53,671 nt of DNA, from the NCBI RefSeq assembly GCF_025766255.1, contig NW_026516865.1, positions 1 through 53,671 of the forward strand, written 5' to 3'. The position numbers were made by a program, and so were the translations under genes. Within the stretch, counting starts at the first letter, position 1; each line of letters opens with the position of its first letter. Source of the stretch: Zychaea mexicana (taxonomy: Eukaryota > Mucoromycota > Mucoromycetes > Mucorales > Lichtheimiaceae). The notes under the pieces were generated by a model. That model was not told where the DNA came from and did no database searches. It saw only the letters and a list, made by a program, of their open reading frames with translations. Shown here piece by piece: positions 19,991 to 31,286 of the stretch.

Positions 19991-21973
19991 ACTCTATATG
20001 AAATAGTTATTAAACTTCTTTTTACAATCTTTCTATTTAATACTAAACCCTTTAATCTGGCATACTCTAGATCACATTCCTCTATTTTCTTAATTTCTTC
20101 ATTAATAGCATTTAACATTAAACTATAAAGATTATTAGGATCATCTTTCATATCAGATTCAACTAAATTACTTTACTAGCTAGATCAAAATCAGAAATCA
20201 TTGCAGCTAAATGTTGCACACCATTATATGTTGCATCTAAATAAATTGGTAATCTAGAAATAAAGCTTAATGGATCTTTATTATAACCTTGTAACTCAAA
20301 ACAAAAAGCTAAAAATAACATAGATTCATCAGCTTTTCTCCATAATCCTGAATTTAAATCTAAGATTTCTGAAAAATGTTGATCAACCTATTCTAATCTT
20401 TTGGTAATAGATGATTTACTTAATCCAAAAGCATTTGCTTCATAAACCTTTAATGAACTTAATTCATTTTCAGATAATACATTACCTTTTTAAAAAAACA
20501 ATAATGATCTTGCTAATTCACCACCTTGGAAATTTAATTCACCCCCTTGGCAATAAACTCTTCCTCTCCAGTCTAAAAAGAAAGTAAAATAAAATTGTTC
20601 AACATCTCTATAAAGTTTAGCAATAGTTAAAATTGAATTAATATATAAGAATTTACTATTATGAGTTATAATTTCAAATTCTTTTCCTTTATTATTCTTT
20701 TTAATAATCTCACTCATTTCATCTGTCTCCTTATGTAATGTTTTAATAATTAAATCATTATTAAGTAGCAGATTCATTAGAAAATCTAATACTTTAAGAT
20801 CAATATTGAAATCAATAGATGACATATAATTAACCATTTTAATTGTCATTTTATTTATAAATTTAATATTTGATTCAGTAAATCTTCTACTTCTAATTAA
20901 AGGATTAAAATTCTTAATTTTATTAGTAATATATCCACCATATATCTTAAATTCTTTGTTATCATTTAGTTCCCAATAAATAGGTGGATATACTATAGGT
21001 AATTCATGACCATTGATCATACCTAAATATTTAATATAGTTTTTCAATTGGTAACTAGGAATAATTTCTCTATGAGTTTTCTTACTTTTAACATCATATC
21101 GTTCTAAGATATTAAAAAGATCATTTTTCATATCCAAATAACTCATAACAGTACCATCAATATTAATAAAATTCTCTTCATTCATTGTAAAATTCTTCAA
21201 ATATAAATTAAAAGTTACAATATCCTTAGATTTATCATCAACTTCTTTAATATATTTCTGATATAAACATTCTTCATATAAAGTTTTTCCTAATCTATGA
21301 AATAAAGTAGTAACTGATTGTTCTTTATTATCTTCATATTTTATAATAAAGGGGATTAACAAACTTAAAATTAAGAACAGCATCAAGGATTTATCTATTT
21401 CTTTCATTTTCAAAATACATTTTTTATTTCTAATATATCTTTCATTTTCAAAATATATTTTTAAGTCATCTTCTAACAACTTATAGTTATTTAAAAATAT
21501 TCTAAACCTAGGATTTGTATTTAAGAAATCCTTAGACTTACTCATTTTTTCTAGTTTTTTCAACCATGAAGAATGTAATTTTTCTTCTAAATTTAATTTT
21601 TTTTCTTTAAGAGATAAAGTATCATTTGATAAAATTTCTTTAATAGTAATATAACCACTAGAATTTTCATTTGTAAGAGAAAAATCTTTTAAATCATTAA
21701 AAGTTGAATTTAAAATATTATTTTCTGAAGGGTTTTTATTTATATATACCACTGAAGGTAATAAAGCTAAGAGTAAATGATCCGGGGTATTAATCCAGAT
21801 ATTACTAGTAATTTTAAACCATCAGGTGTTTTAATCCTGATGTAACTTGAAATAAGCTCTGTAAAAGAGTTTAAATCGTAGGTATCCGAAGGGAAAATAG
21901 GGCAATCGCTAAAAATATAGAATAAGTTTGTAAACATCATATTTTTAAAAGTAAGTAAGTAATTAGATAGCAT
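19991..21973 (-). pseudogene. Plasmid-type RNA polymerase, copy 2
   Basis: The least damaged copy through the middle: one open frame from 21752 to 20490 includes SYQLKNYIKYLGMI and VEQFYFTFFLDWRGRVYCQG, where copies 1 and 3 have stops. Lesions: a frameshift near 21790 separates the first 60 or so residues, TAA follows LLFF (20490), TAG replaces a presumed Gln codon before VDQHF, and the shared frameshift precedes MKDDPNNLY. The gene is truncated inside motif B by the CACTA element. It is useful as the reference for reading mutations in the other copies. Confidence 0.85.
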
Positions 21974-22099
21974 CTAATTTTTAAGTAATGATTTATTTAG
22001 TTTCAAGATTAATTATCTCTACTTACAGTACCACCACAAGAAGGCATAAATCAATGTACCGGGGGAGAATTTTATAAAATAATAATAACAAATATTGAT

Positions 22100-22390
22100 A
22101 TCATGGGAGATTATTTATTATTATTATAGAATAAAAATAATAATCTTTTATATGAATCATCAAACCAGAATGATTCATTTAAGTAATAGCAAATAACTAA
22201 AATTCCAATATGACATAATAACATAGTTATTAATAATACAAAATTATTTCAATCTCTTAATGAAATAATAAGGCAAACTAATTTATGTAATAAAGGTCTA
22301 TTCTTAATAAATTCTCGTTCTTCAATTTTAATTAGTTTACTTAACATACCTATAATTAAAAAGAAACAACCAAGAATTCCAATAAATGTA
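22100..22390 (-). pseudogene. ORF1b frame, copy 2
   Basis: Minus-strand counterpart of 7243-7479, with the same in-frame TGA and hydrophobic segments. It is separated from ORF1 by the same frame change as in copy 1. Confidence 0.4.
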
Positions 22391-22474
22391 CATAGATCAA
22401 ATACATAAAATTAAAATACGAGTAGGATTTCCATCACTACCTCTAAAATATTCATTTAATAAATTAAATATATC

Positions 22475-23308
22475 TTATGGATTTTCAATGAATTTTGGAA
22501 TTAATTCTACAAAATTATTACTATTTTCATTTAGAGAATTAATTTTGAAGTTTCCATCTGGTAGAGGACTACTAGATCTTTCATTAGAGTGATCATACAT
22601 TCTTTCACACATTTCTCTTATTTTTTTTCTTTCTTCATAGTTATGATTCATCATTTCACGTAATCTATAAGTAGTAAAACCATCAATAGTACCAACAATA
22701 CCTAAAAACAATCCATTTCTAGGATTTGTTTTTGCAATTTTAACTGCAGCAGTTATTGTTGTTCCAGAAATAATTCCCGCACCAACTCCAGGAGAAGTAA
22801 TTGGTTTATCATTATTAGAATTACTATTTGATGGATGATTATTTGACCCTACACCTCCATCTCCAAAATTAACATTAAAAGTATTTTTTGATGAAGGATT
22901 TGTATTAGATGAATTAGGGGCAGAACTTATATAAATTAATAAACCTAGTAATACTAAACCTAAAGAGCCTGTAAAAATGTTAGAAAGATTATCATTTAAG
23001 AAGTAAATAAATTCTATAAAATAAAGATGAATAGAAACAACCAGAATATTAGGAATTAAAAATACAGATGCAAATCTAAAATGATTCTTATCTATAGAAT
23101 AGTAATACTTATGTTTAATAAACTTAATAATGGATAGAATATTATTCTGTAATAAAGAATAATAAGTTTGTAATAATCTATTACATCCATAAATAAGTAT
23201 TTTAAACCAATAACTAGATATAACCCAAACTAAGTTTAAAGTTAATTGCAGGATATGAAGGGGGAATAGGGCGATCGCTAAAATTTTCAAAGACATTTTG
23301 GTAAACAT
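22475..23308 (-). CDS. Plasmid membrane protein ORF1, copy 2
   Basis: 277 residues, nearly identical to copy 1 in the hydrophobic N-terminal domain and Ser/Asn linker. It ends at a TAA after FIENP where copy 1 has CAA (Gln), so it lacks the last about 26 residues. Minor substitutions include SSS for SGS before PLPDG. Function unknown; probably not expressed in the nucleus. Confidence 0.55.
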   Translation of the reverse strand: MFTKMSLKILAIALFPLHILQLTLNLVWVISSYWFKILIYGCNRLLQTYYSLLQNNILSIIKFIKHKYYYSIDKNHFRFASVFLIPNILVVSIHLYFIEFIYFLNDNLSNIFTGSLGLVLLGLLIYISSAPNSSNTNPSSKNTFNVNFGDGGVGSNNHPSNSNSNNDKPITSPGVGAGIISGTTITAAVKIAKTNPRNGLFLGIVGTIDGFTTYRLREMMNHNYEERKKIREMCERMYDHSNERSSSPLPDGNFKINSLNENSNNFVELIPKFIENP

Positions 23309-24659
23309 TTTTTTAAAAAATTAATAAAATTAGATAGCATCAATTAAATAACACTATTTTTATGAAAAATAAAGACATTAAGTTTCTCATTAAATAATGA
23401 TACTTATAGAATCCACCTCAAAAAGGTATGTCTGAATAAGATCCTTTTCTTTCCTTCTAGAGGAGGATATGTAAATAACTGTTTCGTGTTAAACCCATTA
23501 CCCCCACTAATTCTATATAAACACGTTTTTCTTTGATTTCTTTCTCTAATATTAATTGTCCCGATGCCGGTGCAGATGCTGTGATTGTCTCATAAGGAGG
23601 CGGGGGAACGTTAGCCAGCTTTTGCAGGGTGCTTTCGTACTGTGACTTTGACTAATAAAAATCATAAGCATGTTAATGAGTGGATTGTTACATAAACGTT
23701 CGGCTCCAAATGTGTAACATAAGAACAAAATAAGACTGAAAGACGAGTTGAAACATACCAGCCATTCAAACTCGTGCTGTTGCTCATTTTTTTCGTCCTT
23801 AGATGCCATCTGTGCCACATACTAGGAAAGGTTTCTGTATACTGGCTTTTGGCCAAAGTCAAGCTCAAATAGATATGCAAAGTACTCAGCAAGGGCAGTA
23901 GGAGCACCTTTGCATATAGTGTTTACATCGTCCCCGAGTTGCTCCTTCTCCTTCATCAACTTTTCTACAGACAAGCCATACCATAGCAGCGTTCCTGTCG
24001 TGAGATACAACAAGACATAGCCTAAAGCCTCTAGGTCACTGTAGACCGATTGTTCTATATCAACACAAGTGAGATTGTCAGTGGTAGAAACAAAATAGAT
24101 AACAAATAACAGTAAAAAATTGTTGCTGCAACTTGACTTAGAATAACTTATTTATATACATATATATATACATTCCTAATATTAATATATGTTTTTTATA
24201 TACAATTTTATATTCTAAAATACTTTTATTCATTGGTTACACAAATGTTATCTATATATAGATATGTATTTAAAGCACAATTACTATATTAGGTAACAGG
24301 TTACACAATTTATGAGTATAAACATTTACCCAGATACATATTACTGTTACCCTTAATTATAACGTCTTTCTTACCGTCTCCAGTGTCGGCGTCAATGCTT
24401 GAGAATAGTGGTGTGCTGACAAACTGAAGACCTTCCCTCCAGGCAACATGTTTTCCACCAACCATAAACCTTTTTGATAGCCGAAAATCAAAAAGGTAAA
24501 CCTTGTTCTCATCACCGTCCACCCCCATGACAGTATTGTCGGGCTTAATGGGGGTATGTATCCTAGTTGTAATATTTCATAAAAATTAAGAGTTACAAAA
24601 ATTTCTCATGATTACAAATTACTTTTAATTAAATATAAAATTGAATTTTATATTTATAA

Positions 24660-25353
24660 AAAAGATAAATTGTATAATAGACCAGCAAGATTTAGATCAA
24701 AAAATAAATAATGAAGTTAATAAAATTATTGTAAATAATTGTAAATTTCTAGAATATAATTGGCCTATTATAAATCATAATTATAAACATCGTACAGAAA
24801 TAAAACATATTAAAAATATTAAAGAAGTTTTGTGATAAGTTTAATATAAATACACAAGCACATCATAAGCTATGGGAATCAGATGATTTTGAATTTCCAT
24901 TTGAAGCTAAATTAGTTGATATCGTTATCAGTAATTCAAGTGAAGCTGCATTAAAAAAAGATGAAATGATTAAATTACAAGAACAATTTTTGAATTTTGA
25001 TATAGATGATAATATAAATATTAATGATGAAGTCAGTGAAAATGATAATGAAGATAATAATAGTAGTAAAGACGATATTCCTAAATTTAATGAAAAGGAA
25101 AAGAGAAGAAGAGGTAAAGGGAAAGGAAAGAAAAAACTTGTTGATATTAATAAAGTTAGAAATATAGAAAATGAAAATATGAAATAGAAAGCATAATTGA
25201 CCATAAAGTCGAATATAATGAATGTATCTTTTTTGTAAAATAGAAAAACTATCCATCAATAGATAATAGCTGGTTGCATATTAACAAATTTAATGAAAAG
25301 GAGTTGTTAAATGAATATGTTTTAGAACATCATCTTCACATATAATATTAAAT
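24660..25353 (+). pseudogene. DDE/chromodomain transposase remnant (ORF-B), copy 2
   Basis: An N-terminal fragment (DLDQKINNEVNKIIVNN, then NWPIINHNYKHRTEIKHI) runs straight into the pre-chromodomain region (HHKLWESDDFEFPFEAKL), then an acidic linker (DIDDNININDEVSENDNED), a basic KEKRRRGKGKGKK stretch and chromodomain residues with stops replacing two codons. The DDE core is absent. The start ATG seen in copy 1 is ATA-like here (IIDQQDL). Confidence 0.72.
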
Positions 25354-25355
25354 AC

Positions 25356-25850
25356 TTAAGGTAAAACATTATTAAAACAAAGGAAGAAAGGATTGCCTAT
25401 AGTTATCTTTATAGGTTTTCTTTTTTTTTCTTTTTTTTTCTTATTTATAATAAGATTATCTACTTGTTGTATATCTATCTGTTGTATAATATTCTCACCT
25501 TTTTCTTCAATTATCTTTCTCTTTTCATGAACATAATCTGGATTATGTTTTCTGCAAACATATTTATTTTTATTACCCTTTTCTGTTATTTTTTTCCCAC
25601 AAAATTTCCTATTATTCTTTCCTCGTTTAAACTTATGAGTACAAAAGCCATTATACATAGAAAGATATAGAAAATGGTCTGATGAGAACAATTCTTTTAT
25701 TTTTTTATTGATTTTTTCTTGTATTTTTGTGATTATATTGTTTTTATTGATATAGTCAAATTCAGCCTGTATAAAAGTATCCATCTCATTGCATAGATTT
25801 GTGCATAATTGTATATGATTGATGGGAAGATAATTATTGAGAGCAACCAT
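25356..25850 (-). CDS. Cys/His-rich ORF-A, copy 2
   Basis: 164 residues, nearly identical to copy 1 up to the lysine tract, then reading through to ITIGNPFFLCFNNVLP. Because the fourth family member (30760-31250) encodes a matching C-terminus in another frame, this is probably the true end of the protein. Conserved possible metal ligands: FCTHKF, FCGKKI, VCRKH. Function unrecognised; a DNA-binding accessory of the transposase is plausible. Confidence 0.6.
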   Translation of the reverse strand: MVALNNYLPINHIQLCTNLCNEMDTFIQAEFDYINKNNIITKIQEKINKKIKELFSSDHFLYLSMYNGFCTHKFKRGKNNRKFCGKKITEKGNKNKYVCRKHNPDYVHEKRKIIEEKGENIIQQIDIQQVDNLIINKKKKEKKRKPIKITIGNPFFLCFNNVLP

Positions 25851-26607
25851 TTTAAAAGTAATTTTTATAAATTAATAAAAATTCAATTTTGTATTAAATA
25901 AGAAATTTTAGTATGCATGATTAAAAACTCCGAACTTGTAAATATATTATAAATAAAGAAAATTGTGCAATAATTTTGTAATCACTATACTATGAGATGT
26001 TCTCTATGTCGCGATGCAGGATGCCCTTTGAATGAATGAACTCCAGCCGCCGCAACTAAATTTCCAATGCCAACATATTAGTCGTCTATTTCAATTGTGA
26101 ACTGCCATATCAAATAAACATAATCTACAATACTTTACCAACTGCAAGCCCAAAATACTTACTGTTTGTAGGGAAAACAACTTGTCGCAAGAGAGGCTAG
26201 AAGCAGGGAGTTGTTGTTCAGCGTATGTCTTTTTTCTCTTTATAGTTTATGACGCTCATGTAGTGTACTTACGACCCATCAAATCCATAACTAGAGCGTT
26301 ATAGTTGCCTTGAGTACCAAAGTACAACGGCTTGGGTGCTTGGCAGGTCCCCCTCGCAACAAGATCTTCATAGCATCGATACTCGCGGTACAAGAGCAAG
26401 CTCTTCTCTTTAGCTTCCACTTTGGCAGCGACAAGCTTGGACTCTACGGTGTCCACAGCTTCAAGTACAAAATTAAGTGTGACTATTCAGAATTTTGATC
26501 ATTTATGCATCTATTCGTTACTCACCAAGATACACTTAGCCTCATGCTCCTGCTCCTAGCTACCTAAGGAGCACGAAGTGGTCGTTGTCGAAGGTGGATG
26601 GAGGCAT

Positions 26608-26740
26608 TGTGTTTACGAAAAAGCAAGTGGAGACGATGAAAGAAGGGAGAAATGCCAATGAAAGAACAATGTATCACAGCAATGCTTAAATATGTGGGTA
26701 CTGCATTACCTTGTTGGTTATAAATTAATATTTTTTTATT
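26608..26740. other. CK1 upstream flank
   Basis: Shared with copy 3 (about 33075-33208 in reverse orientation). This short 5' region lies between the CK1 ATG and the upstream Harbinger-like element. No promoter motif is clear. Confidence 0.4.
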
Positions 26741-26792
26741 AAAGAACTATTTATTTTTATATCTAAATTGAATTTTATAATATAAATAAAAA

Positions 26793-27603
26793 ATGGAGCA
26801 AATAGATTATACAACATTAATTACAGAGGAAGTAAATACTATTATTACTAATTATAGACATTTTTGAATGGAATTGGCCTATTGTGCATAATAAATTCAA
26901 ACATAGAACACAAATAAAACATATTAAATTTATTGAAAAAACTAAAGATATATTATTAAAAAAATTAGGTTATATAGCTGTATTTTTTTTCTTAGTTGTG
27001 CTATACACAAATAAAGAGTATCTAGCTCCTTATTTTGAATTAGAAAAAGGCTTATTTTTATTATATCATTTAGTTTCTGGTATTTCTGGAGATGAAATTG
27101 AAAAATATTTACCTCAAAGTACATTTCATACATTTTATAAAAAATTTTGGATGAATGAAGAGAATTATAAAAGAATTAATAAAATAGTAAATGATTCATT
27201 AATGTATATGTTTTCAAATATAAAATTACGTGTTTTGTCTGCAAGAAAATATAATCCAGATTTATTTAAACATGTAACACTTATTTTAGATAGTCATGAT
27301 TCACGAATTAATTATACAGATACGGATTTAGATAGATCACGTTTATATCCATATAAATTTAAAAAGAATGGTGTACGCACACAATTTGCAGCTGATATTA
27401 ATGATATGATAATTTTTATATCAAAAAGTGAATTCTGTGCAGATAGTTCTGATGGTAGCATGTTTTTAAATATGAAACTTTATAATCAAATGAATCAAAA
27501 TGATACTTTAGCTGTTGATGGTGGATATACTTTGTTCATAACACAGTTTACTGAACTTGCTACAGAAAAAGGATATGATTTTAGTAATGATAACTTTGTA
27601 TGA
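26793..27603 (+). pseudogene. DDE transposase (ORF-B) N-terminal and core fragment
   Basis: Starts MEQIDYTTLITEEVNT, has a one-base frameshift near 26863 (shared with the inverted copy at 33021) and continues EWNWPIVHNKFKHRTQIKHI in the next frame. The DDE core contains LILDSHDSRI (first Asp), SDGSMFLNMKLYNQ and TLAVDGGYTLFI (second Asp). The gene is cut after DNFV by the small repeat at 27604. The third catalytic residue and the chromodomain are missing here; they remain in the inverted copy (31287-33021). PIF/Harbinger-like (DDE_4 type) by motif. Confidence 0.75.
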
Positions 27604-27834
27604 ACACTGTTCATTAGGCACTTGTAGGCAAGTGTTTAGAATAACTACCATTATTCTAGGGTTTCGACTACCGTCTCAATGACCAGCTACCCACATCATC
27701 GAAGTCAAAGATTTTCTCTGACCACCCCTAACCATATTGATCATTCTTTATTATTTAAAAATAAAACTTAAAAATTGGATATATAAAAAAAATTAAAAAT
27801 TAAAAAATCAATAAAGTATTAAACAGCCTTCAAT
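27604..27834. repeat. Small repeat S (MITE-like), copy S1
   Basis: About 230 bp beginning GAACACTGTTCATTAG and ending TTAAACAGCCTTC, so the ends are weak inverted repeats around CTGTT. It contains the perfect palindrome CACTTGTAGGCAAGTG and the phrase CGACTACCGTCTC. Two more copies lie at 29963-30199 and 32022-32212, both inverted relative to this one. S1 and S3 occupy the same site in the transposase gene. Confidence 0.7.
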
Positions 27835-28296
27835 GTCTCTAATCGATGGAACGGTGTTGCGAGATGGTAAGTATAAAGTAAGCAGTGGCCTTTGGATGGC
27901 GAGTACGGAACAATGAACTAAAAACGCGCAGTGCTGCTAGTTGCTCGAGCGAACTAGTCCGCTTAAAGGGAAACAGGTAGCGTTTGTTGCATAAACACTC
28001 TAGTATCATCCTGTTATCCAACCATGCGGTATGAGACGAGTTTGTAAATGAAGCGCTCCTTTATCAGTACATACTTCTAGTTATTGATGCATCCAATCTT
28101 ATGAGGGCACTGTTTAAATATCTGCTTTGAAAATAGAGAGAAAAACGATGCATAGGCGCATATGCATTACCAACTGTTTTTATATAAAAACTATTGGTAA
28201 CAAATTTTTTGTTGGTAACAAAAATTTAAAATAGTTACAAATTAAATTTTATCTTAAATAAAAAAAAACCTATCAATAATGAATTCAGAATATATA
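27835..28296. other. Unassigned spacer
   Basis: No recognisable gene. It includes an imperfect palindrome around TTTTATATAAAAACTATTGG and TTGTTGGTAACAAA (28170-28225). The last part (ATG at about 28279) resembles the AT-rich start of an ORF-B gene interrupted by the following pogo element, but this is weak. Confidence 0.3.
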
Positions 28297-28473
28297 CAAT
28301 AAACCCCCGTTAAATACACCCCCTATAATTGCAACCCTCATCAATATCAACGTTTTCAGAAAAAATCTTTTCAAGACATAGTGAATTTGCAACTTTTCCG
28401 CTTTAATGAAACTTCACCACATCGGAAGGGTGTTGATATTAAAAATTTAATCAGCTTTGTCCTTTATTATATG

Positions 28474-29728
28474 TTAATCTCTATTGGAAGAAGAGAAAAA
28501 TCGCGTCAAGCGGGATTGTTGGCTGTATAATTCTTGTACAAGCTTGGTACGGAGGGTTGTAAGTGCTGTAAGTGCAGCAACAATGTCATTATCCATACTA
28601 TCTTCGGCATCAAAAATATGAAAAAGGTTAAGTATGGTCGTTGCCTTTTCTCTTGCAGACAAGTTAACAATGTTGGTGCTTGGATTGTTGGCGGATTCCG
28701 TGGCTGTAGACTCTTCTTTTATAGATATTTGTTGCATGGCCGCTAAAGTTGTCAAAAACAAGTAAGACACGTCGATTTTGGTAACGCATGGCTTTATCGA
28801 AACGCGTGATATAGTGCTCGAAAATGTTTCGCTTCATCCATGCCTTTTGATTATAAAAGTAAACCGAAAACCGAGCTCGTACGCTTCTTTTCGCTTGCCG
28901 GTCGAGTCTACAAAGCATGTAGGCTTCTTGTGTTTGCCAATTATCATCGGTTCCCATTTTTCTGAGCCGTCCGCATTGCACAAAAGAGCAACCGTAAGTC
29001 GTTTTTTGTTTTCCTTGAATCCAGAGAACCCTTTTTGGGCGATGGTAGTCTGAGGCTGGGCAGTGAAGAACAATGCTGTTTCATCGATATTCCATATATC
29101 ACGTCGATCATATTGAGAAAGTTTGTCGCGTATTTTGTCACTGTTTTCGAGAATGGCATTCGCATCAACAGATTCGCCTTCACCATGAAGTGTATGTTTA
29201 CGCAGCCCATGACGTCGAGCAAAACGGTGCATCCACCCGTTCGACCCTTTGAAATCCTTGCCCAAGCGTTCTGCAAAGTTAACCGCCTTAGTATGAACCA
29301 TGCTCCAAGTGACCGGTATATGATTGTTTTCGGCGACGTTTATCCACAGCATTACAGCATCCTCGACTTCCTATATACGTTGTAGCCATATGTTTTGAGC
29401 TCGTTAATAATATACTGTCTAAATTGATTATTGCATTTATTATTATATCGAAACATACGGGAAATCTGCCCTTTTGAAGCCTTCTTCCGGTTTCGAGACG
29501 AATTACACCTTCTTCCTCTTCCTTTTCCATGCGCGCAATAAGCCTTGAAATAGTTGACTTGTCTGGAGAGTTTTCGAGTTTGAACCTTGTAGATGCCCAG
29601 GAAATTAACATTGAATAGGTAAATTTGTTCGCTTTGTTTTTTTCTTGGTAATGCTTGAACAGCTCCTAACGTTGATAATTGGTGAATGATACGTTCTTTC
29701 TACGACGCTCTCGGCGTGTTTTGGCCAT
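28474..29728 (-). pseudogene. Pogo-type transposase, frameshifted and internally deleted
   Basis: Starts MAKTRRERRRKNVSFTNYQR, then a TAG where Gln is likely. An N-terminal HTH (SPDKSTISRLIARM) and an intron follow, then EVEDAVMLWINVAENN, the CENP-B-like HTH region, WNIDETALFF (first Asp), KRLTVALLCNADGSE and VLLVFDNFSGH (second Asp). A frameshift near 28850 joins two parts. After DNFSGH the sequence skips directly to the C-terminal region (LTRFFSSSNRD), so the third Asp segment corresponding to QPLDGG is lost. Homologous along its length to the intact element at 34671-36781. Confidence 0.82.
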
Positions 29729-29962
29729 GATATTTACGCGAAAGAAGAGCACGATCAAGAAACTGAAGGAAGTGATTTCGGATCTATGAAAGAAAACACG
29801 GCGCGCACTATATATAGTATATAAGTAGTATATATATAAGTAAATCTGTGTAACGTAAAAATACCCGATATAGTAAAATTGACGTCACTGAATCCCATAA
29901 AAGGTACGTCGGAGTTTCAAACATATACCAAAAAAGGAGAAATGGGCTGAAAACCAACTTGA

Positions 29963-30199
29963 GCATAGAAGACTGTTTAATAATTTATTGATTATAATAT
30001 TTTTTATTTTTAAAATATAATTTAATTTTTAAATTTTATTTTTAAATAAAAGATAATGATCATTATAAATAGGGGTGGTCCGAGAAAAAATCTTTGATTT
30101 TTTTGAAGGTGTAGCTGGTCTTTGAGACGGTAGTCGAAATCCTAGAATGATGGTAATCATTCTAAACACTTGCCTACAAGTGTCTCATAAACAGTATCC
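29963..30199. repeat. Small repeat S, copy S2
   Basis: Inverted relative to S1, starting AGACTGTTTAATAATTTATT and ending CATAAACAGTAT. Ends are CTGTTTA inverted repeats. Nested inside the pogo element, hence a separate insertion event from S1 and S3. Confidence 0.65.
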
Positions 30200-30759
30200 T
30201 TTATTATTCTTTAATACCTAAGCTAATATTACTGATACTAACATCAAGCTATGTTTATTTATAATAATATAGATGACAATGACTACTAGCCTGGTCCTAG
30301 TACAAAAAGAAGTAGAAAGGGAAAGGATAGACAGTAGAAGACATTTTGTACTTTATCTATAAAATTTCCAGTTTTTTGAGTAATTCCTGTATCACCACCA
30401 TTGCCTTTTATGGAATAAAATGTATATCATCTGATAGCCCTGCGTCTGTAGTATTTAATGATATTTTTTTTACTGTGTAACGAGCACTTGGTGCTGAGAT
30501 ACAAAAGAAAGTAGGTGTGCCGGGACTTCTTTCATTCAACCATTTCGACAAATGCAACCCTCGCTAATTACAACTTTTTCCAGAAAAATCTTCGGTTGTA
30601 TTTAACGGGGGTTTACTGTAAATAATTTCAATGTAATAATGTTGCAGAGTTATCACCATTAGTATTTACTAATAAATAAATTTCAAACTCAATTATTTTT
30701 TTTTTATAAAATTGAATTTTATTTTTATATAAAAATAAATCATTCAAAAGAAAAAGAGA

Positions 30760-31250
30760 ATGGTTGCGTTAAATGAATATCTTCCTATCAACCACATTAA
30801 TCTTAGAAGCAATTTATGTAACGAAATTGATACATTTATTGATTCAGAATTCAATCATTTTGTTGAAGAAAATATTATTAAAAAAATTCAAAAAATTTTA
30901 AAAAATAAAATAAAATCTCTTTTTTCAAATGATCGTTTCTTAGATTTATCTATGGATCATGGTTTCTGTAGCCATAAATTTAAAAAAGGAAAACGTGATG
31001 AACAGTTTTGTGGGAAGAAAATCAAGACAAATTTACCTGATGGTAAAAAGGATTTTCGTTGCTGTCAACATTGTAAGCTACATATTCCAAAAAAAAAGCT
31101 ATTAGTAGTTAATGATAGTGTTAAAAATATAGAGATAAAAGAGCTGTATATAAAACCTAAAGAAAAAACAGAAAAAAAATAAGAAAAAAACTTATAAAAA
31201 TTACTATTAGTAATCCTTTATTCTTATACTTTAATAATATTCTTCCATAA
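30760..31250 (+). pseudogene. Cys/His-rich ORF-A, divergent copy
   Basis: Starts MVALNEYLPINHINLRSN, then an acidic helix region (SEFNHFVEENIIKKIQKILK) and the ligand cluster GFCSHKFKKGK, FCGKKI, FRCCQHCK. The first open frame stops at 31182 in a poly-A stretch. Reading one frame over gives ITISNPLFLYFNNILP ending at 31250, matching copy 2, so a homopolymer frameshift is likely. Identity to the other copies is moderate, so this element is an older or separate lineage. Conservation of Cys/His positions supports a metal-binding role. Confidence 0.6.
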
Positions 31251-31286
31251 ATTTTTTATATAATTTAAATATATATTATGTTCTTA

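Larger units (their letters stand above)
19991..23340 (-). mobile_element. Mitochondrial-plasmid-like DNA, copy 2 (inverted)
   Basis: Same gene order as copy 1 on the opposite strand. It is cut at 19990 by the CACTA end, inside polymerase motif B. It has no internal hAT, chromodomain-element or MITE insertion, so it shows the uninterrupted form of those target sites. Confidence 0.75.
24550..26005. mobile_element. Harbinger-like element in CK1 copy 2
   Basis: Same two-gene, core-deleted element as in copies 1 and 3, in inverted orientation. It is the most complete of the three for both ORF-A (25356-25850) and the linker and chromodomain part of ORF-B. Confidence 0.75.
23540..26607 (-). pseudogene. 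Casein kinase 1-like pseudogene, copy 2
   Basis: Minus-strand copy starting at the ATG at 26607 (MPPSTFDND, then LGAGA in copy 3; substitutions here). Shared lesions: TGA in the glycine loop (complement of 26542-26544) and TAG after YRNLS. A copy-specific lesion turns the catalytic DFG motif into DFR (FDFRLSKRF). Exon 2 is uninterrupted by the hAT element of copy 1, showing AREGTC-type and NALVMDLMGR sequence. The Harbinger-like insert splits HRD from IKPDN as in the other copies. Confidence 0.82.
28297..30618. mobile_element. Pogo/Tigger-like element, decayed (2322 bp)
   Basis: Starts CAATAAACCCCCGTTAAATA and ends with the near-complement GTATTTAACGGGGGTTTACTG, flanked by TA on both sides (28295-28296, 30619-30620). 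It encodes a reverse pogo-type transposase with an internal deletion. Repeat S2 is nested in its right part. Confidence 0.85.
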
